From: Setophaga petechia
Taxonomy: Eukaryota; Chordata; Aves; Passeriformes; Parulidae
Direction of reading: 5' to 3'
DNA: 64,000 nucleotides
NCBI GenBank assembly: GCA_024362935.1
Contig: JANCRA010000014.1
Location: 8,821,258-8,885,257 of the forward strand
Positions 1 to 30,886 of this stretch are shown here, in pieces (position 1 is the stretch's first letter; each line of letters begins with the position of its first letter). A program made the translations under genes and the position numbers. Below the pieces are notes generated by a model. That model ran no database searches. It worked only from the letters and a program-made list of their open reading frames with translations, and was not told the origin of the DNA.

Positions 1-918
1 TGTTTTACCTTTGCTTTATGGTGGTTATGAGCTGTGTGTGTTTTCTTTTCCTGCTGACACAGGAACACGTATGTAAGGTGGAAGAAGCTTGTGTTTTTCC
101 ATGGCTCCTTGCCAAAAATCATCTGCTTAAAGCCCAGTATAGCATCAAAATCCAGTGGCAGTCATAAAAGTCATATGACATCAGTCTCAGATGCATGTTT
201 GCAGTAATGTATTCAGAACAAAGGATCCATATCTTATTTTTTCTGCAGAGAGGAAGTCTCCTTGGAATATTCAATGAGGTTTAAAGCATTTTCTGAATAT
301 CAGAACTGGATATTACTGCTTGCCCTGATTCCTCTTGGGCTGTTGTTCTGATTGCCTTCTGTAATGCTTGGCGAGGTTGCAAGATATCTAAAGTATAATT
401 GAAATGGGATATTACTGCTAAGCCTTGCTGTGTTCATCTTTTACTTTAGAAGAGCTGGAAAGTTACAGCAGTGCAGTCAGTGTGAGGCCTTTGTGCCCTC
501 ACAGGCATTCTTCAGGGTGATAGGAGCAACCCAGGGAATGGCCCATTGACATTCATCAGAGGATTCCCTAATTAGCTAATCCTTGCTGTTGCTTTCCTTT
601 GAATTTGTTTGAATAAATTTTGTAGAAATCATGATCCTGATGTGTCAGTGACAGGATTTCTTCCTGCAGGCAGTGCTGATATACATGGGATATGGGGGTT
701 CTCTCCTGAACCCAGGGGTGTTCAGTCCTTATTTCAGATGTGCAGTTGTTGAGTCAGTTTTTGAGGTTTGATCTCTGGCACTGTGGTTTATCATGGCAGA
801 GTTCTGTAAGAAGGGGAGCAAGCAGCACTACCTAGTCTTGCCCTTTGACAAGGATTTATCTCTGTAATGATTTGCAAGTATCTGAACTATAGCACTGTTT
901 CTGTTTCCTGTGTTTCAG
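1..918 (+). other. PHAF1 intron, upstream part
   Basis: This stretch lies before the first recognisable PHAF1 exon and ends in a good acceptor, a pyrimidine-rich tract followed by CAG at 916-918. I see no coding exon, repeat or RNA gene in it. About 77 N-terminal PHAF1 codons must lie upstream of the window. Confidence 0.7.
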
Positions 919-20077
<19,159 letters not shown>

Positions 20078-22040
20078 GCATCCCCTGCAAAGTCAGCTAA
20101 TCTCAATGCTACAGAATTAGTACAGCGTGCCTTGATTTGCTGCCACTTATAATATGGAAAGCACGTTATGATTTTATTTTTTTTTTTTCAATAAGCCTTT
20201 CCACCCTGGAGTGGTGTGGAGAGGAAATTTCTCTCAACCCTTCATCATGGGGCATGGAACTGTTGATGGAGGAAAGCAGCTTAGGTGCCTGTGCCGTCAT
20301 TTATTCCTCTCCGTTGCCCTCATCCTATGCAGCACAGACGTGAAGAGACTGTCCCTCCTTCTCAGCTGGCAGAAGGGGGAAATGGAAGAGGGGCACGTAA
20401 TGACTGCAAGAATTAGAAGCACAAACTTTCTGAGCCTTGGAGCATCTGGAAGCAGGTATTGATTTTAGTCTGTTTGTGTTACTGTATTGATGTGGTGGTC
20501 ACATTTTAAGAAAACGTGTGTGTATATATATATAGATCTAAACACCTCGGTATTTCTGTGGCTTAGGACATTGTACCAAGTGTGACAAGGATGTATATAT
20601 GTCCATGATTTCAGGCACCACATCTTTGTGTAACTTTAAACCAAGCAAGTAGCATGTGCATAATACTTGGTTGTAACATTTGCACTACATACACTTTAAT
20701 TACTTGATAAACGTTTATCTTCACTGAGGAGCATCTGTGTACTGGGTGTGAGTGGGGTGTGGTGGTTATTTAATGTACACTGCGCATAAAGCTTATTTAT
20801 ACAGTGGATCAAATTTATCCACCTTCCTGCACTAATATGTACTTGATGTGCTGATACAATTTTTTTCTGTCATGGCTGGTTTACTAATTTTTTTCATATG
20901 CAATTTTGAAAGAAAAAAAAATTCTGGAAGGGGTTATTTCTATGATTGAATTATGTTTTAATGAAAAGATTTGATACAATTTTTCATACTAGTGAAAAAT
21001 TTAACGAAGAAATAATGTTGCCTCATTTGCCTCTGTTCCAAAATCCTTTATTCCTCCTCTATTTCCTCAGAGAAAGAAAAGCTGTATATAATGGTATCTC
21101 AGAAAGAAATTCTGGAATTCCGCCATCACCGAGATAACCTTTTCTGTAACTTTTGATGTATGATTTTAATTTATGCCAAAGGTTTAGCCAAAGACATCCT
21201 CGTTGTAGTTTCACCATTTCTGTACATAGATGCTAACTGCACACCCCACCCCAGCAGACAGGATAGAGGCTTCTTTCTAGTTGGGAGATGCTGCTCGCGA
21301 CATTTTATCCCAGGAGGATACTTTAGGTTTCTAGTTCTCTTACCAGTCTTATTTGGGAGAAAATAGGTGGTCTGTCTTTGAAATAATGAACCCTTTTTAA
21401 AAATGGACAAGAGAAATGTATAATTTTATCCCATTTTTAATATTTTGGTGTCGCAACTTGTGATACATAGATGACAATTTTGTGAGTTTTACTATGTGTG
21501 TACAGATTTTTGTAAATATGACATTTTTGTAATTTTAACTCCATGTACAGTGTAATCCTGTATAGTTTATCAATGAATGGGAGATAGGAAATCGAATGTT
21601 AACTGAAGTTTGGGATCCTGGACCAGTAGCAGGGATAAATGTGTGTGTGTGTGAGAGACGTTCTTTGCCATTTAGTCTTCCTGTATACTGTGATACTCTA
21701 AACTGTTTTGCTAAAACAAACAAAAAAGCCCCATGGAGAATCTAATGGATAAGGAAAAAGTTACTGTTTACCTTTATCCCTAGGTGTCACTCCTGTTGAA
21801 TCCCTGTTCAATCTGTGCTGTCTCCTGTGATCGTTGCTTGCTAAGAAAATTCTATGCCTCAATCTTCCTTTTTGTTTCCTCTCTAATTTTAATTTCATTT
21901 TACATAGCCCTTCTGTAAATTAAATGGAATAATAATGAGCATGTACACTGAAAGAAAAATAAAAAGAGACTCTCAGTTACTGTTTTTGTGTTAAATACAG
22001 TTGCTGGGTGTTTTTGTAATAAAATCATGGATGTTCTTGC
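20078..22040 (+). other. PHAF1: PHAF1 3' UTR (proximal form)
   Basis: AU-rich sequence follows the PHAF1 stop without any intron signal. It contains five UGUANAUA Pumilio-type motifs at 20521, 20592, 21083, 21221 and 21511. AATAAA signals at 21958-21963 and 22018-22023 are followed by T-rich sequence, which suggests cleavage just after about 22,040. A longer form is possible through the distal signals listed separately. Confidence 0.65.
21958..22023 (+). terminator. Proximal poly(A) signals of PHAF1
   Basis: Two AATAAA hexamers lie at 21958-21963 and 22018-22023. T-rich sequence follows within 30-60 nt, as expected for a cleavage site with a downstream element. Confidence 0.6.
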
Positions 22041-23647
22041 TTTTTGTTTTCTTATCAATTAATTCTTTTTTTTTATTTTTATTGTTTTTCAGCTATTGTA
22101 TTAGAAGTACCTGACTAGTGTATAGTGACTTTATAGCCAATTCAGTATGTTCTCCAAAGAAACAGTAACTAACATAACTTGAAAGATACATTAAAGCATT
22201 TTGTAAGGTTTTGCCCTGAAGTGGAGAAGTCTTTAAACTGTGGTCGATAGCACCGTGGGCTCTGCATTGTGTTCAGAAATGAGATTGTTATGCTCCTGTG
22301 GGCCCTTGGGGGATCATGGAAATCAATTGAGCTTCAAAGAGGGGAATATTGCACAGCAGCAGGGAGGAAATGCCTGCAGTGAAAGCTGAAAATGTGAATT
22401 CTCCTTCACAGAAAAGCTTTGGGAGTCTCCGTGCCCTGAATCAGCTCCAAGGTTAATGCAGGGCACAGGAAGGGACTCCTGCAGCCTCCCCAGTGCTGCA
22501 GTGCAGCCTCACCCTGCCTGCCCTGGCTCAGGGGCTCTCACAGAGCCCTGTGGTCTCTCAGCTGAGATGCTGTGTGTGCTGATTCTTGTTACTAAAATGT
22601 GACAGCAGTCCTGATGCTAACTTTAATTTTAATCCATCCTTTTCTAATAAAGGCTCCAGATAAGCTGCAGGAGGAGATAAATCCTTGATGGGATGATTTG
22701 AGTGATGGCTTTGGAGGTGCCACCACTTTCCTGCTCTCAAGCATCTTGAGTTAAAGTTCTTCAGAAGAGAGAGGTCAGGCCTGCTGCTGTAGCATGAACC
22801 CTGAGACCTAGGACAGGAGCAGCAGCTAACCTGTGGTATTTAATAACTGCTGTGGCTCCCAGCTTCACTTGTAATGCTCTGGTGAGACCTAATGACTAAA
22901 ATAGTATTGGTAATTAACAGTTCTCTTAACAACCTATATACTTTTCTAGGTCAGCCCCTTGATATTGAAAAATTCTCTGCACAGACAAAAAGTTCAAGGC
23001 AGTTTTGCATCTTGGCTGGTGGTGCTGGGCTGTGCTCAAAGCATTTGGCTTTTGGGAGAGGCAGATCTGAGAAGCACCAGGAGAGAGATTGTGGAGCTGC
23101 TTTTATGGATTTCCTCACCCACCCTTTGTGAATGCAGCTGTTCACAACTCTCTTGTCTGGGCTGGTTTGATTTGTTTGCTCCTTTTTGGGCCAAGCCAAG
23201 CTGTCCCTGAGCTGATGCAGTGGAGAAGCATTGTGGAGCATTTATTTAAGGACTTGCTGGCATGAGAAGTTCAGGAATGGGCAGAGGTGACTGATGGTGG
23301 GTTTGAATCAGAAGGAAGAGAGAAGGAGCAGAGGAGCTCTGGGGACAGGGAGCTCTGCTGGCAGTGTGGCAGGAGGGGAGGCTGGACGAGGCAGTTCAGC
23401 TGAACCAAGAGCTCCTCTGGGCAAAGGGCAGTTCAGGGGGGAGCAAGGGGCCAACTCTGCCCCCTCCCCAAGGAACTGAGAGATTTGGGCTGCCTCAGAT
23501 CCCACTTTGCCAGGTGGCCTTGTTCCCTGTGATAATCCTGTGTGGTTTGATATAGGTCCTGCATGTTGGCAACATGTGCATTGGTCCACCATTTTTGATT
23601 CCTATGATAAAACTGTTTGATATAAAGTTAAGTACAATTGCATTTGT

Positions 23648-23788
23648 AATAAAACATGTAGTGCATATGATCCCCTTGTGATGTGTGTTGTTTTCCTTTG
23701 TAAAGAGGTGAGGAGTTTGTGTGTGTGTCTGCTTAACTTGAATATTGCAGTACTGTCCACAGAATTTCATTTGTTTATACTTAATAAA
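23648..23788 (+). terminator. Possible distal poly(A) signals
   Basis: AATAAA at 23648-23653 is followed by a GT-rich stretch (tgtgatgtgtgttg), and AATAAA at 23783-23788 is followed by tgattgttgtgctctg. Both have the architecture of a real plus-strand cleavage site. The only known plus-strand transcript upstream is PHAF1, so they may end a 3.6-3.7 kb 3' UTR or an unannotated transcript. Confidence 0.4.
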
Positions 23789-23799
23789 ACTGATTGTTG

Positions 23800-26700
23800 T
23801 GCTCTGTTTTAAGGAGGTGAAGCTGACATTTCTTCACCTGTTCTTCAGCCTTCAAGCACTCCCTGGGCTCCTGTGATGGTTCCAGGCAGTGCTGTATAGA
23901 TAAGTGCTGCTGTGTAATACTAGAACTCTGTTCCCCAAAATGCAGTTCCTGACAAGAAAAAGCCATCTTCTGTTGCCAGGAACTGCCACATTTTTAATTT
24001 TAAGAGATTTTTTTTTTCTGAAAGACTAATCATATGGTGTGTGAGAACTGATTCACGTGATCACGATCGTTCAAATTCCCATCCAACCTGTTAAAAACAA
24101 AATCTTTCAGCACTACAAGGAGGGGTGATGCATCATTGCTTTGGGGCTGCCTGGAGGTTAGGGGCAGCTGCTGTTTTCCAGAGGGAAATCAAGGGTTTTG
24201 CTGCCCCCTTCACACTGACTCTCTACCTGCTGTTAGAACCTGTTATTCACTTAACTGCTCTAAGCCAGAGCTTCTGTTAGGTTTTTGTGTTTGGTGACTC
24301 AAATGTACATTGCAAGGAAATCTGCATATGTGAGTCAGTGTGGCTCTTGCTTTGAAAGAAATGTTGTGTCCAAGCCCTGTCTGCTTGCTTTCTCCAGAGT
24401 ATTTGGTCAAAGACCAAGTTGTCTGATTTGGCACAATTTCCCATGGGCTGGTTGTGTTCAGAATAATTTTTGATATTATGATGCAAGAAACGTTATTCCA
24501 TGCTAGTTACAATAGTTCTGTGTCAACTTTTGCCTGATAAACACCTTTTTTTTTAAACCTTGATTACACCAGTGCAAAGCCCCCTCCTGTCTGCCTGACT
24601 TTGTCAGCCACAATCTGACACAGCACATGTAGGAGATAAATACCTCACTGTGTGTGTGTGGAGTTAAAATACTGGTTATTTCTGGTGGTTCTTTTCATAT
24701 AAAGTGTGAACCAGGTTGTTTCAGAGAGAAGGTAAGGCTGAAGTAAAACAAGGGGAAAATGAAAGTTGGATCTTACTGGAGATACAACTCTTAAGCATTA
24801 AAAATAAGCTCAGTGAAGCAGAGTCCATGAAGGATTTTTGGGGGGGGAGTGAATGTGTTACTTGGAGGGCTCTGGTGCAACTTAAATACCATAATCTTTG
24901 CCTATGTGAATTTTTGCTGTAGCTAATAAAGTCACTGTTAAAATGTTTATCTGCCAAAGCTTACATCCCAAGCTCTTGTGCTGTTTGTGGGGATGTCTGT
25001 TTTTCCAGCAGGTGAAATTATTTCTCATGATCTGGAAAAAATGAGTGCTTGAAACAGCAGGAAAGGTAAGCTGGAGTTTGCAGAGTTGGGCACTCACTGT
25101 GGTGTAAGATACCATTGTTACATAACTTTTGTTCTACACTGGCTGTAATGGTTTAATGTTATCTTTTTCATACATTAATGAATTCCCCTTTAAATTTTAC
25201 TCCTTTACTTATTTTAAAGTACTGCATATTCCAATTCTGGAAGCTGGTTAAGTGCCTTAATGCTTTACACCTACACTACATATATATATATATTCCACTG
25301 AGTGCTTAAGTTTCATTCTTTTATTACTATCCTTTAGAGACACATTTAGTTTAAATACCAGTCACAGAAAGCCCTGCATGATTATGCAATGTGCAATCTA
25401 ATCAACTAAATTATCAAACCAGCCTGATTTGCTGTATTCCCTTTTCCCCTCTGCTCATCTCAGAAAAGCTGCAGCCCTGAAATTCTGAATTTACCCTGTC
25501 CCTTGCTGGGTAAGCTCTGCTGCATCCACAAGTAGGGAGGTTACAGAGATTATTCCACCCTTTCCTGCTTCCCTGGCTGCAGACACCATTTGTCATTGCC
25601 ACACCTTGATTCCACCCAGCTCAGGCACCCCCTGGGACAAGGCTGCCACTGCAAACCTGTGTTGGGTTTTCCAAGGTTTTGGCCCATGGACTGTCAACAG
25701 ATGGGCTGGGAAAGGGATGGGGAGAGAGAAGATCCATGAGCTGAGTCTGAATGGTTTGGAGAGAGCATTGGGCTGGCCAGGATTGGTGTGGGAGCTGTTT
25801 TCCACTTCTGGAGGGACTCAGTTGTGCTCCTCCTTTGGGTTTACTTTCCTCTTTGCTTCCCCCCCTCATTCCTCAGTATGGTTTTCTTACTGATCATTAG
25901 CCTAGAAAATAATGAAAAATTGTATTTAAAAATTTTACTGGTTTTTAGAACTGTCACTGCAGTTGGTAGCATCATTAGGGAAATGTGGTGGGCAGATTTT
26001 CTGAGCTGCAAGAGGTACAGCCCAGGAGATCAGCAATTTTTCATGCTGGGCTTTGGGATTGATTTCTTTGTGATCTGAGTCTTTCAGCACTCCCAGGGAA
26101 TGTTCTCAGTGCTGATATGCAGTGAAGGTTCTCTGAGCTGTTTGATTGTTTTGTACTGTTGGAGTTTGCAGCTGAGGTTTGCTTCTGAGAACCTGCTGTA
26201 GAAAGATGAATAATTAAGCTGGGGACAGGAAGCAGAAGATTTTAATACTGAATTCCTTCAGAGTGCTCTTTGGCTTTCTTTATTGTGCTGTCTGTCTGCA
26301 GTGGCTTAACTCAATGATGGATCTTGGCATTCCCTACCAGTTTGTGTGTCCAGAGATGCACTTGGAGGTGCTGAATGTGAGGCTCAAGCCAGCTCTGCTC
26401 ATTTTAGTGACCAAATCTGGCTACTTATGTAGAGCAGGAACAAAACTTGACTGTGTGTGGATCCTTGGGACTCCATAAAACTTACTGTACTGTATTAGTG
26501 TCAGAAGTTTATACTGAGAAAGTCTGCTAGCCTTGTTTGCTACTGGTGGCACCCACTTAGGATGTTTTAATGTTTTCTTTTCTTGTCCTGGGTTAGTAAT
26601 GAAAAAAACTGCCAAGGAAAGATTTATAGCAAGTATGACTGGTGCACTCAATTGGCCAGTTAATAAAACCTACTCAGAATGTCATTCTGAAAAGGATGAG

Positions 26701-29574
26701 TTTGGGTTTCTGTGATGCATCAGAAGGGTTGGTAGAGGCTCCTTCCTGCCAGTTGCCATAAACACCTGGGGCTTTAGGGTTTTCTGAAAAGAACCCCCGT
26801 CCTTAAGGAAACAATCTTCAGCTTGGTGAAGCCAAAGCCTTTGCCTACTGCAGCAGTAAGCAGAACTCAATGAACTGCAGGAGTTACAGCACAGACCCCA
26901 GCATTCCCCAGAGCGTTATCCTCACATGTGGTGTCTGTGAACTTCCAGCTCGAGTGCAGAGGCAAATGGAAACTTAAAGCCAGGTCAAACAGGCCATGCA
27001 GCAGAGGCTGGAGAACAAAACCAGATGGATCTTTTATCAGGAGAGACTCTGGTATTCACTGGATAAGAGAAGTGAGCTATTCTATACACTAAGATAATGG
27101 AGTGAACAGTTTAGTTCTGTTTCTGCCATCAGGGTGTGTGCTGGCACAGACTGTGTCAACACAGATATTGAACAACAACTTTGATCTGGGACAAAATGCA
27201 CTCAATAATGCTGTGCTGTGGATAGATTGCAGATCTCAAGACATTACAGAGGAAGGACCCAGCCTCTGCATCTCCAGTGTAAAAGGAAAACCTTAATGAG
27301 GACTGCTGAACCTGACTACCTGCCTCATAGGAAATCACAAGGTAAACTCTGTTTACTCTTCTGTCATTGCCATTAAAATAAGTCCAGCATAAGCAAAGAC
27401 TTACCAAGTTATCCAAAATAATGAATAATGTATTTTTCATGTTACTGTCTTCATGAAAAATCCCTGTGGTTTTAGTCTTACACCATGTGCAGGTGTACTC
27501 GACAAACTCACTCTGACAACGAGAGGCACATCTGCATGCTGTCTTTTAATGATGGTATAAATCATTTCCCAAACTGTAAACTACTCCCAGGTAATACATT
27601 TCTGTACAGTCTCATAAATACACATGTATCACACATGTTAGCAGACATGGGCAGGGGTGACTTTGTCCTACCAGTGAGGCTTTGGCTTAGTTCCACACCC
27701 TGCAAAGCTCCTTGTGAAGCTCACGTGAACATTTTGTATTTCAGGATTGCATCCTGAAAATATCTCAAATGTAGAAATCTTTCCATTTCTATAAACTGAA
27801 TTTTTCTTGGACATACATTGTTGTAAGGCTTGAACTCATGATGAAGATTACCAATGTGCAAAGCTGCTGTCCAGAGGCTGTTTCCCAGGCTGCTGCTCTC
27901 CCTGCGCATTGTCAGTACCAGCACTGAGCCCAAACTGCTGCAGGGAGGGAGGGAGGGAGGGAGCTTACCCACGGATATGAAATGCAGCTGTGCTCCAGGC
28001 TCTGTGCAAGGGAAAGGAACTTTGGGCTTTCTTTTATGACTGATTGTAGTTTCCTTTGAAGCTGTGTGGATGTGGCATCCTGAGGGGTTCTCTGATGGAC
28101 AGGAGTTTTGTTGAGGGGGTAAAAACTTGTAAAAGAATTAACAAACACAGTATCAGAGGTGAATTCAGGCTCTTTGTCCCATGAATTTCACAGCTTTGTC
28201 ACCCTGATTTAGAGGAGTTCACTTCTGCTTTGATGCCTGATAAAAGTATACACATCTAAGGTAGTCTGCTGTTGGGAAAAACAAAATGCATCAAAGTCTG
28301 GACTATACTTTGAAAAACTGAGCAGTTCAGTGTTCTTGTCTGATGCTTAAAATACTCACAAAGTTCCCAAGTGAACCTTGGAAAGCCAACAGAAAGACAG
28401 CTGTGTGGTTTTGACTTCTTGCAATAAATTTAGATGGACTTTTATTCTGAAGTCCTTTTGTCTGAAAACTTTCTCCCCTCACATGACACTCACAGCAGTA
28501 TGAGAGTCCTGGCTGCCCTCTGCAGCTGACTGTGCCAAGAAGAGCCCAAGGTCTGCAGAAACCAGCCCAGGCCACTCTTTGGTTTGAGGCAGCTCCCAAG
28601 TTGATGCAAGCAGCAGCTCTGTGTGGGGTTATGCTTATGAGCAGAGGCCAAAGGATCTTCCCAGATGTGAACCTTCTGAAAATCTGGGTCAGATCCTGAG
28701 AGTGATCAAACACTGTTGATGACTTCTGAATTTTCTCTGAATGTCAGTCAGTGCAGTTCAGAGAGCCTGAGCTCAGGGAAGTGCCAAAACCTGCTCCACT
28801 GGTCCCCTGAATCTTGAGCATGTCAGTAGAGCAGATATTTGGACTGAGAAGAATGATGAAAAATCAAGAGTCAAAGTGATCAATTTGAAGTTCTTGTCCT
28901 TTCTCTAAAGGCCCTTTAGTCTGCTCCTTTCCAGTCATCTACTTACCTGTCCTTTGCTCCACCAGCCACACCAGCCTCAGCATCCAGTTGGATTTCTTGT
29001 AATCCACCTGAACTGCAACTGTAGGACCCCATTTCAAGAGCTGTTTGTTGTTCTCTTCTTACAAGGCCTATGGAAAACCAACCAGGCAGCAGTGATGTGA
29101 TCTGAGCAGACACTGAGGGAACTCCATTTCCTGCACTCTAGTTCCTGTCTGGTCATTTTTCAATGAGTCCAAGTCAAGCAGGAAGTTGACAATGATCCCT
29201 CTGCTCCCTGGTGTCTGTTCTTACCCTATGTCTTCTTTCATTTCTCACACTTCTGATCACGCTGAAAAATGTCCAAGGACTGCATTTTTCAATGTGCTTT
29301 TACACACTGTCCCACTAGGCACTACTATAATGCTAATAAATAATAATAAATTATATATATGTTATGATTATTTGGACTCATTAGTACACAAGGACCCACA
29401 TGATATGTATGTGCAAATGTGGAATTTGGGCAAATTCCTGCAATTGTTTGTTGTCTTCTCTTAATATTGTAAATAAGACATGCTAAAATACTTGGGAAGT
29501 TGGTTTGTTGGGCAGTGTCAGTTCCAGGCTCCCTTTCTTGGCTGGTTTGCTGTGTGTGCTGCACCCCGCCTGCA
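23800..29574. other. Intergenic region between PHAF1 and B3GNT9
   Basis: I see no coding exon here. It holds simple repeats: TA at about 25277-25293, GGGA at 27943-27963 and AAT-rich sequence at 29334-29356. A minus-strand AATAAA (plus TTTATT at 28441-28446) could serve B3GNT9, giving a 3' UTR of about 1.1 kb, but nothing confirms this. Confidence 0.55.
27943..27963 (+). repeat. (GGGA)n microsatellite
   Basis: Five GGGA units follow cag; the run has four or more GGG tracts and could form a G-quadruplex. Confidence 0.8.
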
Positions 29575-30822
29575 TTATCTGAGGGGTGATGCTGGTGTTG
29601 TTATCTGAGCTTTCTTCTTCCATTGGAAAGGCTTCTTCACCTGCTTCTTCTGAGTACAGGAGAGCCGTGGGCTGTGGAGCAGGTTCCACATCAGCCAGAT
29701 CTCAGCAACCTTCAGGCTATGAACCACCATGAGATCTTTGTAAAAACAGGGATCAAAGGTCTGCAGGTGTGGGGCGGCAGAAGGCTTAACAATGCCAAAG
29801 GTCTTGAACCCTTCGTGCAAAATGGGCTTGAGGTTGATTCTCTGTAAGCACATGCCCAAAAAGACATCATCAATGGGGAACAGCTCCACTTCTCTGCACG
29901 CCCTGGAGAGCTTCCTCATGGTGCAGCTGGACAGCAGGAAGCCTCCTCCCCCAGCGTAGGCGGGGTAGGTGCTCAGCCCATACATGCTCTCGGGGATGAA
30001 GTACTTGCTCGTCCGGGCGCGGATGGGACGGGCGTTGTAGATGATGTCCCCAACAAAGAGGTCCTCGGTGGGGTCGTGCCTCTTGAGGAAATCAACGATG
30101 TTCTCCACATTGACAAAAACATCAGCGTCACCTTTGAAAATAAATTTCACGTTGTGGCAGAACTCAGCAGCCCAGCTGAGGAAGTGGATCTCCTTCAGGG
30201 TGAGGTTGAAGAAAGTGTCCATGAAGTCCCAGAGTAAGATGTCCCGGTATGTCTGACTCTCCTGGTGCATCAGGGTCTCCCATGTTGCCAGCACTGTCCT
30301 ATTCTTTGGTGTTCCCAGCAGGAACACTCGCTGGATCTGCTCCCCGTTCACCAAACCCTCCCTGCCCCACGTTTTCCGGACAATCTCACGCCTGTCAAAG
30401 TCTTCAACCACTGATTTGATAGCAATGAGCAGGAAGGGACCTCCTGGTGTCTTTCGGCATTTCCTGGGCTGGTTAATGAGGAGATTGAAGTTCCTGTTAT
30501 CCTTGTTTAGGAGATAGAGCTTGAAGTTGAAGGCAGAATCAGTCAGCGGGGATGGAGTTGTAGCCTGGACCCTGTTCTTGGCCACTTCTGTTGGTCTCAT
30601 GGCAGGGGTAACTCGGGGTCTGGGTGCAGTTGCCTCTGCTGGCATCAGCCTCCGAGGTGCTCTGGGATCAGAGAATATTTTTGGTGCCACTCGAGGTTTG
30701 TTCTGTGCTGGCTCCTTCTTTCCTGCCGGGACCAAATGTTCCAGCTGGGAGTAGAGCAAAGAACAAAGTGCCAGCAGCAGGAGGAGGGTACAGATCACAT
30801 CCCCTTTGAGGCGAACTCTCAT
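29575..30822 (-). CDS. B3GNT9: B3GNT9, beta-1,3-N-acetylglucosaminyltransferase 9
   Basis: One uninterrupted coding exon of 415 codons plus TAA encodes a Golgi type II glycosyltransferase of family GT31, which transfers GlcNAc or related sugars in beta-1,3 linkage. A short cytosolic tail (MRVRLKGD) is followed by a membrane anchor at about residues 9-24 and a proline/basic stem to about 95. The catalytic domain shows the RKTWG motif at 149-153, FFNLTLKE at 204-211, FKGDADVFVN at 229-238 with the metal-binding DXD as D232-A-D234, YPAYAGGGGF at 286-295 and IDDVFLG at 317-323. Two N-glycosylation sequons lie at N174 and N206. I chose the Met at 30822 because the frame upstream of 30886 is intronic: a ttatttgcag acceptor lies there. 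The C-terminus runs about 14 Lys-rich residues past the FQW where human B3GNT9 ends in DS. Confidence 0.95.
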   Translation of the reverse strand: MRVRLKGDVICTLLLLLALCSLLYSQLEHLVPAGKKEPAQNKPRVAPKIFSDPRAPRRLMPAEATAPRPRVTPAMRPTEVAKNRVQATTPSPLTDSAFNFKLYLLNKDNRNFNLLINQPRKCRKTPGGPFLLIAIKSVVEDFDRREIVRKTWGREGLVNGEQIQRVFLLGTPKNRTVLATWETLMHQESQTYRDILLWDFMDTFFNLTLKEIHFLSWAAEFCHNVKFIFKGDADVFVNVENIVDFLKRHDPTEDLFVGDIIYNARPIRARTSKYFIPESMYGLSTYPAYAGGGGFLLSSCTMRKLSRACREVELFPIDDVFLGMCLQRINLKPILHEGFKTFGIVKPSAAPHLQTFDPCFYKDLMVVHSLKVAEIWLMWNLLHSPRLSCTQKKQVKKPFQWKKKAQITTPASPLR

Positions 30823-30886
30823 TGTCTCTCCGCTGTTCCTGGGACTGCTAAAAGCTGTGTTTGAGCTGCCTGGCACCACTGCCCAT
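30823..30886 (-). other. B3GNT9: B3GNT9 5' UTR part of exon 2
   Basis: On the minus strand the tract tgtttatttgcag ends at 30887, so the exon begins at 30886. It gives a 64-nt leader before the main ATG. The exon opens directly with an ATG that starts a 12-codon uORF. Confidence 0.7.
30848..30886 (-). promoter_or_regulatory. uORF 1 in the B3GNT9 leader
   Basis: ATG at 30886-30884 opens a 12-codon frame (MGSGARQLKHSF) that closes with TAG at 30850-30848, 25 nt before the main start. If exon 1 ends at 38410, G at -3 and G at +4 give it a strong start context. Confidence 0.5.

Noticed and set aside
29334..29356. AAT-rich run as the tail of a retroelement
   Set aside because: It could be a microsatellite seeded by a LINE tail, but the preceding sequence matches no element I can name.
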